From assembly GCA_004335835.1 (NCBI GenBank), contig RWJK01000229.1, positions 1 through 37,260 of the forward strand: 37,260 nucleotides of DNA, written 5' to 3'. Positions within the stretch are counted from its first letter, which is position 1. Every line of letters begins with the position of its first letter. This DNA is from Scenedesmus sp. ARA3 (Eukaryota > Chlorophyta > Chlorophyceae > Sphaeropleales > Scenedesmaceae). Under the pieces are notes generated by a model that saw only the letters and a program-made list of their open reading frames with translations, searched no databases and was not told the origin of the DNA. The translations under genes and the position numbers were made by a program. Shown in pieces: positions 30,918 through 37,260 of the stretch.

Positions 30918-32418
30918 TGTGCTGCTGCGGCTGCTGTGCTTTTCCTGTCTGATGCCCCCAGGTATCGCTCCTTGGCTGCGTACTTGCTCTGTATTGACAC
31001 AGCAGAAAGCAAAGCGTGCAGATCAGCGCATGGCATGTAGTGCTGCCAAGTTCCACACATTGTGTGCTGGCAGCAGACCTGAGCATCAGGCAGGCACAGC
31101 TGCAAGTTGGGATCAAGCTGCAAGCAGCCACCTTACTGAAACCGGTAAGGAATGCTCGCTATCTAGGCAACACAGCGAGGAAGAACGGCAGACCTGGAGA
31201 CTGGTGACGAGGCAACACAGTAGTACTGTCGTAGGGAAAGGGCGGGAGGCTACATTGTCGCGCTGTTCCGCGTTCCTTGTCAATTGTATTAAAACTCTAG
31301 ATCTAAAGTGCAGAATGTGGGTAGATGATGCTCATACAGCTGCAAAGGCCGCAGAACTTCTAGTGGAAACCTGCACCTTGCTCACCTGCCGCAACACCCA
31401 GCAGACCAAAGGATCAAAACCCAAAGAAGCTACAGGCTGTACGCTGCAGCAGGATGTTGTTGCCAAAGTGCTGTCCACCGCTTCGACTAGCATGTGCTGC
31501 CAGCAAGTCTAGCACATCGACATCAAAGGCACGGCGACCTCCGCCAAGAAAGCAAATCGGCACGACCAAAGCGCAGAAAAACAACATAACTGGGAGTATG
31601 TGGATGCTGAAAGCGTCTTGGGGCACATCGGAAGGCCTGCATCAGCCTGGAATGCAGGCAGTCGTGTTGTGTTATGAGGCCCTTCCCTGTGGCGCTGTGA
31701 AGGCGTTGTAGAAGAGTTAGGCCAACTTTTATATGTTCACAAACTTTTTAAAAGCATTCCGATGGGGCGTCATAGCCGCTCAAAGGCAAAGGCTGTACTG
31801 GCCAGTACTGCTTGCATTGCCTTTACTCTCAACTGCGTCATACCAGCCTACAGACACCCAAACATATAAAGAAAGTTACCGATTGCATTCATTGAAAGCA
31901 TAATCATGATGCAACATAATGCGTACTCACATGGCAAGAAGTGGTCCCTCGAAAGGCCACCATGGCTGCTGAACCTCAGATTAGCATGTGCAGACATCAA
32001 AACATAGCTGCCTTTAGGGCAGCAGGTCCACAATGCAGCACGTTCAACCCGCGACTTCCTGTTTTTGTTGTCGCCACTGGGGACTGGATGTCAGGATCTC
32101 GTTGTCACAGCACAACTGAATACACACAATCGCCCTGAACAGGTGGCACTTTAGTGGTTGCACTCAAAATATCAAAGTGCTCAGAACGTGGTGCAGAGCT
32201 GGGAAACACCACTCCAACGTAGTCCAAACAACACTCCAATATAATGACTTCCTCACCAGATGCCCAGCGCCGGGACCAAACAAAAGCAGAGGAGTTTCAA
32301 CCCCGCACCCCCACATTCTTGCTGCGTTGCAACCAATGTGTGCATTCGCTATTCAAGACCAGCAAGTGTCATGCTGGTCATCTGCCACCTCAAACCCGCA
32401 TGCCTGTCCCAGCCATGT
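30918..32418. other. Intergenic stretch between MTK 3' end and the next minus gene
   Basis: About 1.5 kb with no exon I can support. It should hold the MTK 3' untranslated region (right) and the promoter of the gene starting at 30917 (left). It is more AT-rich than the genes, especially 31700-31930. I see no clear TTACA signal. Confidence 0.5.
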
Positions 32419-32543
32419 TCAGCTGCCAGCTGCTGCACAGGCATCCCTCACAAGCTGCACCACCTGCCGGATGTCCAGCACATTTTTCCAGCCACCCACA
32501 CCAGCTGTGCTGGCTGCCTCATTATTATCAGAAGCTTCTTCTC

Positions 32544-32591
<48 letters not shown>

Positions 32592-32790
32592 GCGGCTGCC
32601 GCAGCTTCAGCAGCTGCTGCCCCAGCTGCAGGCAGCGCAGCTCCACGCCTGAGCGCACAGCAGGGTCTGGCAGCGTCTGGATGTCTGGGTAGTGGTGCAG
32701 CCCAATTGTCAGCCGGATCAGGCAGCAGCCGGCATAGCCGCAGCTGCAGGGTCAAACCAAACACCAAGCCAAGGCAGGCCGGCAGGCCGG

Positions 32791-32831
<41 letters not shown>

Positions 32832-35106
32832 GGCGTTAGTTCAGGGCACTGCATTGCTGTCCTGGGTCTGACAGCGCCTGGATGTCGGGGTAGTGGTGGT
32901 GACCGTTTGTCAGCCTGATTAGGCAGCAGCCGGCATAGCCACAGCTGCAGGGCACATGCCCAACGTCAGGGCAGGCAGGTAGGCAGGCAGCCGGGCAGGC
33001 AGGCAGGCAGGCTCGATACTTTAAATAGATTGGCAGCGACACAGCAAACCGCTGCAGGTGTATGCCGTCTGTGGCAGATATCCTGACTAACAAAGATATT
33101 TGAGGCGCTGACTGCGTCTCTCAAACTTCTAGGAACATCACCTCCTGCTGGTGGTTGTCACTCACCTGTCAAGCAGCAGCTGCTGCCAGTACTCATCATC
33201 CAGCTGAGCAGCAGCACCAGCCGCTGAGGACTGCTGCACACCCAGCTGCTGCTGCTGCCCTGCTGCTGCTGCTGCTGCTGCAGAGAGCAAGCCAGCAGCA
33301 GCATCAGCTGCAAACAGCCCTCCTCCAGCTGCTGCTGCTGCTTGGGCTGCTGCTAGCTGTGTGGGGTACTGCTGCTGGAAGCCACTCCATGTGTCCTGCA
33401 TCACCTGCAGAGCAGTAGCAGCAGCAGCAGATGACACACACAATCCCCTAAAGAAGTACCATCAAACCACAGTTAATTTGTGCACAGGGTTTAAACCTCA
33501 AGCAACACAGGCGATGCTGCTGGATGGCGGCAGCCAGTTCAGGGGTGGGGTAGGAAGGTCAGTGAAAAGATGTCTTCTCCTAGCCGCCTGCAACAAGCCT
33601 CACTGCTCACCTGCAGCAGCCACTCAGCTTGCTGCTGCCTGCTGGCACACCCAGCTGCTGCCCGTGCGCCACCTTGCTGCTGCTGCTGCTGCTGCTGCTC
33701 TGCCTGCTCCATGCCCTGCAGACTGAGCACTGCAAGCATCAAGTTGCCTAGCAGGCAGCCCAGGTCAAATGCGATTGGCCCTGTGGTGGCAAACTCCCAG
33801 TCTATCAGATACAGGCTGCCAGGGGCCACCAGCAGGTTTCCTGCAAGCAGCAGGAAGCGGGACAGTTGCTGCAAGTGCATTGCTTGTTGTTAGCAGGCAA
33901 CCTAGATCAAATGCGATTGGCCCTGTGGTGGCAAACTCCCAGTCTATGAGATACAGGCTGCCAGGGGCCACCAGCAGGTTTCCTGCAAGCAGGCAGGTGA
34001 AATAGGGGCAGCAATGACGTTTCCTGCAAGCAAGAATCAGTGGCAGTGGAAACACCTACAAAGCGTGCTGAGCTGCCTGCCTCTACACTACCAGGACGCA
34101 GTGTGGGATGAGGGGCACGTCACCATTGAGTGTGGGATGAGGTGAAATAGGGGCAGCAATGACGTTTCCTGCAAGCAAGAATCAGTGGCAGTGGAAACAC
34201 CTACAAAGCGTGCTGAGCTGCCTGCCTCTACACTACCAGGACGCAGTGTGGGATGAGGGGCACGTCACCATTGAGTGTGGGATGAGGGGCACGTCACCAT
34301 TGAGTGTCTGACGCGTTCAGGAGCAGGCTGCTTGCAACCAATGCAACCAATGCAACCGATGGCAACCTTGGCAAGTACCTGGCACGTGCACATCCAGCCA
34401 CTTGCTCAGCATGTGATCACAAGGATGACGCCAGCAGCTGGCAAGCGCCTGCCATGCGCTGGACCATGCCTCAGGTTATGCGATGTCAGGTTATGACATG
34501 TTCCCACAGTCACAACAAGCGCCTACATCACAACAGCAGCTCACATGCGCCTGCCGCTAGCTGCAACAGGCCTCACCCGCATGCAGGTCGTTGTGTATCA
34601 GCGCCTGCTTGTTGCTGCGGTACAGCTGCAACATGTCGGCAGCAGCAGCCTGTAGCTGCTCATCTGCCCACATGGCCTGCACTGCTGCATCAAGTTGGGG
34701 AGAGGTCCATCTGTTGCTTGGGTCTGCTGGATTGAAGGGCCCGATCAGTACTACTTGCTCATTTGCAGACACGATGTCGCGGTTTGAAAAGCGCTGCACG
34801 ACGGCAGTCGCATGCTCTGCAGGGCGGCGGCGGCAGCAGCAGCAGCAGCAGTTGGTCAGTGCAGCTGTCTGGAATATGAGCAGGCAGCAACGTCAGCCAT
34901 TCTGCACTGCAAGCAGCTGACGCGCAGCCAGTGAAATGCTTGCACCGCCCCATCAACCCAAACACATGCAAAATACTTGTGTTTGGAGAAACATATGAGC
35001 CTGGCTTGCTGCAAATCCCACCTGGCTGCAGCACCTGCAGGCTGCTGCGTGCCAGGTAGGATGACACCAGCTCAGCTAGCTGGTCAGCCAACCCTGAAAG
35101 CACCTG

Positions 35107-35144
<38 letters not shown>

Positions 35145-36515
35145 GTGCATGCATGACGCATTCAGGCGTAGCTCTCAATCACAATCAACAGCCCGCGCTG
35201 ACAATTATTGCGCAGCACAAGCCTGGCACTGCTGCTGCAATGTGTTCAGCACTGCGGCTGCTTGCCAGCTATGACAACGTGACACGCGGCATGCTTCTAG
35301 CTGTGCGCAATGCGCATCAACACATTGTGCAGCTTGTGACCCCAAACTACGGCAAAGGGGCGATCAGCTTATCTTTTGCTGCCAGCCACCCTTTCTGCAA
35401 CATCACCTGCCGTTGGCGTATGGCATAGAGTAGCTTCTGGTGTGGTGGCGGCAGGTACTGCATCGCTAGCACGCTGCTGCTGGCATTGTACAGCAGCAGG
35501 CGGGGCACCTGTGCTGGGCAGCAGCTGTGCAGCAGCTGCATTGCTGCAGCCTCCACATCCATGCGCTCCTGCAAGCACACCAACAGCAGCATTTAGAGGG
35601 ATGCTGATGCCAGCTGCAAGTAGCAGAACTGATGTTGCATGCAGAGCTGCATGCTGCACGTCTGACGCTGCAAACGATGCAGCACGCTGTGCTTGCAGCT
35701 GCATGTGTTCCAGCCAATCAGCGTCCCGTGCGTTGAGCATGGCGCGACAGTCAGATACCACACCTCTACAGAGCTGCCAGACACTGCTGCTGATGATGAT
35801 GTTGCTGCTGCTGATGCTGTTGCTGCTGCTGCTGCTGCTGTCCTTACCCTTGACAGTGGGAAGGACTCCCCCACTGCTCGTACATATGGCAGCGCCTGCT
35901 TCACCAGCACAGAACCAGCCGGGCCGTGCACTGCATTTTTGGCACGCGATGCAGTACACACGCAATATGCTTGCTTTTGCTTGTACATCAACATGCTCTA
36001 GTTGCAGCCACTGAAGCAGTTGGCGCAGCTTGCAGGGAGCTGGGTTGGCATGTGTGTTCTGTATTATCTCCTGCCCGCCTGTATGTGCTGCTGTAGGCTG
36101 GCAAGACACGCCAGTCTGCATGCAGTGCAGGTCTGTACAAATCGATTGCCCCACCTGCATACACCACATTGATGACGCCATCTAGCAGCTCTTGCACTAC
36201 AAGGTCGTCAGCACTGCCCAGCAGCTGCAGCAGGCAGGGGTTGCTGCGCACCAGCTGGCTGATGCCAGCAGCATCTAGCCGCTGCTGCTGCTGCTGCTGC
36301 TGCCGCTGTTCCGGCTGGTGCTGTGGTGCTTTAACGGTATCTTCGCCTTGCAGGGAGTCAGAAGAGCGGCATACTGTACGTTGCTGTCGAGATGGTGCTC
36401 TGACAGCAGCACGGAGGTAGCCTAGAGCAAGCTTGCTACTGCTGCTGGTACTGCTGCTGCTACTGCTGCTACTGCTGCCGAACCATGCTCGGTGGGTACA
36501 GGCACGTAGCTGCAT
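32419..36515 (-). CDS. MTK: S-methyl-5-thioribose kinase
   Basis: Eight minus-strand exons: 36515-36155, 35930-35848, 35568-35407, 35103-35022, 34816-34577, 33840-33611, 33404-33166, 32743-32419. Phases agree; 1722 nt give 573 residues. Visible motifs are GSVLVKQALPYVRAVGESFP (ATP-site Lys ~131), QVPRLLLYNASSSVLAMQYL, a NRWTSPQLD signature of methylthioribose kinases, the catalytic loop LIHNDLHAGN (~302-311), and LIDWEFATTGPIAFDLGCLL with the metal-binding Asp (~323). The C-terminal part reads YAGCCLIRLTIGLHHYPDIQ. Known: the enzyme phosphorylates 5-methylthioribose to methylthioribose 1-phosphate in the methionine salvage pathway of plants and bacteria. The protein is longer than usual (~400-430) because of an N-terminal ~75-residue Ser/Gln-rich extension and Ala/Gln inserts in exons 6-8. 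The extension could be a targeting peptide, but that is not shown. Start is the first in-frame Met. Confidence 0.93.
32773..33010. repeat. Two (GGCA)n tetranucleotide tracts
   Basis: GGCA/CAGG repeats lie at 32773-32831 and 32976-33010, flanking the head copy of the last MTK exon. Both sit just upstream (minus strand) of an acceptor, so the tetranucleotide tract appears to have been copied together with the exon edge. Confidence 0.92.
32850..32950 (-). repeat. Head copy of the last MTK exon
   Basis: The minus strand reads CGYAGCCLIRLTNGHHHYPD then IQALSDPGQQ after a CCCTGCAG acceptor. It copies the start of exon 32743 (CGYAGCCLIRLTIGLHHYPD then IQTLPDP), including part of the preceding intron. 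Confidence 0.93.
33890..33982 (-). repeat. Head copy of MTK exon 33840
   Basis: The minus strand from 33982 reads NLLVAPGSLYLIDWEFATTG then PIAFDLGCLL, identical in protein to the start of the true exon at 33840, with the same CAG|GAAAC acceptor. The copy then breaks off, 142 bp upstream of the true exon. Confidence 0.93.
33995..34284 (-). repeat. 145-bp direct repeat carrying a minimal exon edge
   Basis: 33995-34139 and 34140-34284 are nearly identical. A shorter sub-unit (GTGTGGGATGAGGGGCACGT) recurs at the right end. On the minus strand each unit contains CTTGCAG|GAAAC, the acceptor plus five bases of exon 33840, so they look like extremely truncated head copies. Confidence 0.88.
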
Positions 36516-37260
36516 GGCGACGTGTGTGAAACCAGATATCTATTGAGTTTAATGGTGCTGAGTCTTGAATGCGGCAACAACAACAGCGGGGGTGATCAGC
36601 GTGCAACAACGGTGACCTGCACACTGGCCGCTTGAGGTTGTCACTGCCGCATTAAACGCTGAAATGACGGCAAGATTGTCAGAAACAGTCGTGTGACGCT
36701 TTGGTTGGCCTTCGCCTGTCACTGACGGAACCAAGGACGTACAGCTTGTGAACAGTCAAACCTTACTTGGATGTGCGGTGTGACCGCGCTGTGCCCTGCG
36801 TGGGCATTACCATGCGATCTACGCCCTGTTCTAATGTGTGTGGAAGTACAAAAGGGTCCTGAGCCCGTCGTTGACCATCCAGGTCTAAGCGTTTGACTGG
36901 CATGCGCGCAGCAGCAGTAGCAGGGTTCCCACACACTCAATGCATGTGCATGTTCGCTCATGTTAAGCTGGTGTTGTGCAGGCCCGCCATCCATTTATGT
37001 GCATCAGATGCCATTGCTCTGCCAGCAGGTGCAACAAGGTGCCACTGTGCGTATCTCTCTTGCTGACAGTTGCGGAAACGTTGTTGGCGGCTGCAGCAGA
37101 TGTGTTGTGCATCACTGCACCATTCAAGCTTAGAGCAGATCGTGCCAAACACAGTAATGCATCACACTTCAGTCATCATATAGGTGTGACGTCTCACTCA
37201 TGTCCTCAGCCTGAATTGTGTTACAAGAAATTTGCATGTTGTGCATGGTGCCCCCCCCCC
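36516..37260. other. MTK upstream region; no supported gene
   Basis: I see no convincing exon. A TTACA at 37221-37225 (TGTAA on minus) could end a further minus-strand gene to the right. The window ends in a run of ten C. Confidence 0.4.

Noticed and set aside
29320..31512. Plus-strand open frame of 730 codons
   Set aside because: It is antisense to the minus-strand first exon and its repeats; Gly/Phe/Ala runs such as GFGGGAA mirror PNPAAA.
37251..37260. Terminal poly-C run as a telomere or element end
   Set aside because: Ten identical bases at the window edge cannot be interpreted; no telomere-type repeat is adjacent.

Overview
The window is nuclear DNA of a eukaryote, most probably a chlorophyte green alga of the Chlamydomonadales/Sphaeropleales type. 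The reasons are: many short exons with GT-AG introns, massive CAG/CTG microsatellites that become poly-Ala, poly-Gln or poly-Ser tracts in proteins, TGTAA motifs downstream of stop codons (the usual polyadenylation signal of these algae), and a plastid-type FtsH-like pseudoprotease. There is no sign of operons, ribosome binding sites, tRNAs, rRNAs or CRISPR arrays. The species cannot be named from sequence alone.

Layout. (1) 276-3917, plus: the 3' part of a protease-dead FtsH-like (FtsHi) gene, whose 5' exons lie left of the window. (2) 4829-8368, plus: an unrecognised gene with very short exons, carrying a MITE-like inverted-repeat element in an intron. (3) 14653-9338, minus: a complete major facilitator transporter of the anion:cation symporter type, six exons, 780 residues. 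(4) 14801-25603, plus: a complete CCR4-NOT subunit 3 (NOT3/CNOT3) gene, 14 exons, 868 residues, head-to-head with the transporter across only 147 bp. (5) 30917-27070 (perhaps to 26764), minus: an unrecognised Ala/Pro-rich protein. (6) 36515-32419, minus: a methylthioribose kinase gene, eight exons, 573 residues. Genes 3, 4 and 6 were assembled exon by exon. Their splice phases agree throughout and the summed exon lengths are multiples of three, so these models are strong.

The striking feature is the introns. In all four recognisable genes the introns hold tandem, diverged, truncated copies of the edges of the neighbouring exons. Copies of the 3' end of an exon with its donor (tail copies) sit just after that exon. 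Copies of the 5' start of an exon with its acceptor (head copies) sit just before the next exon. Where both occur in one intron, tails always come before heads. I count roughly 60 copies in more than 15 introns, with typical steps of 106-147 bp; one array steps by exactly 112 bp four times. Most copies hit a stop codon or end inside the exon, so only one full exon per set is usable. This exon-edge amplification explains most intron length here and is my main candidate for an undescribed phenomenon.

The genes have no shared pathway: plastid proteostasis (FtsHi), organic-anion transport, mRNA deadenylation (NOT3) and methionine salvage (MTK).
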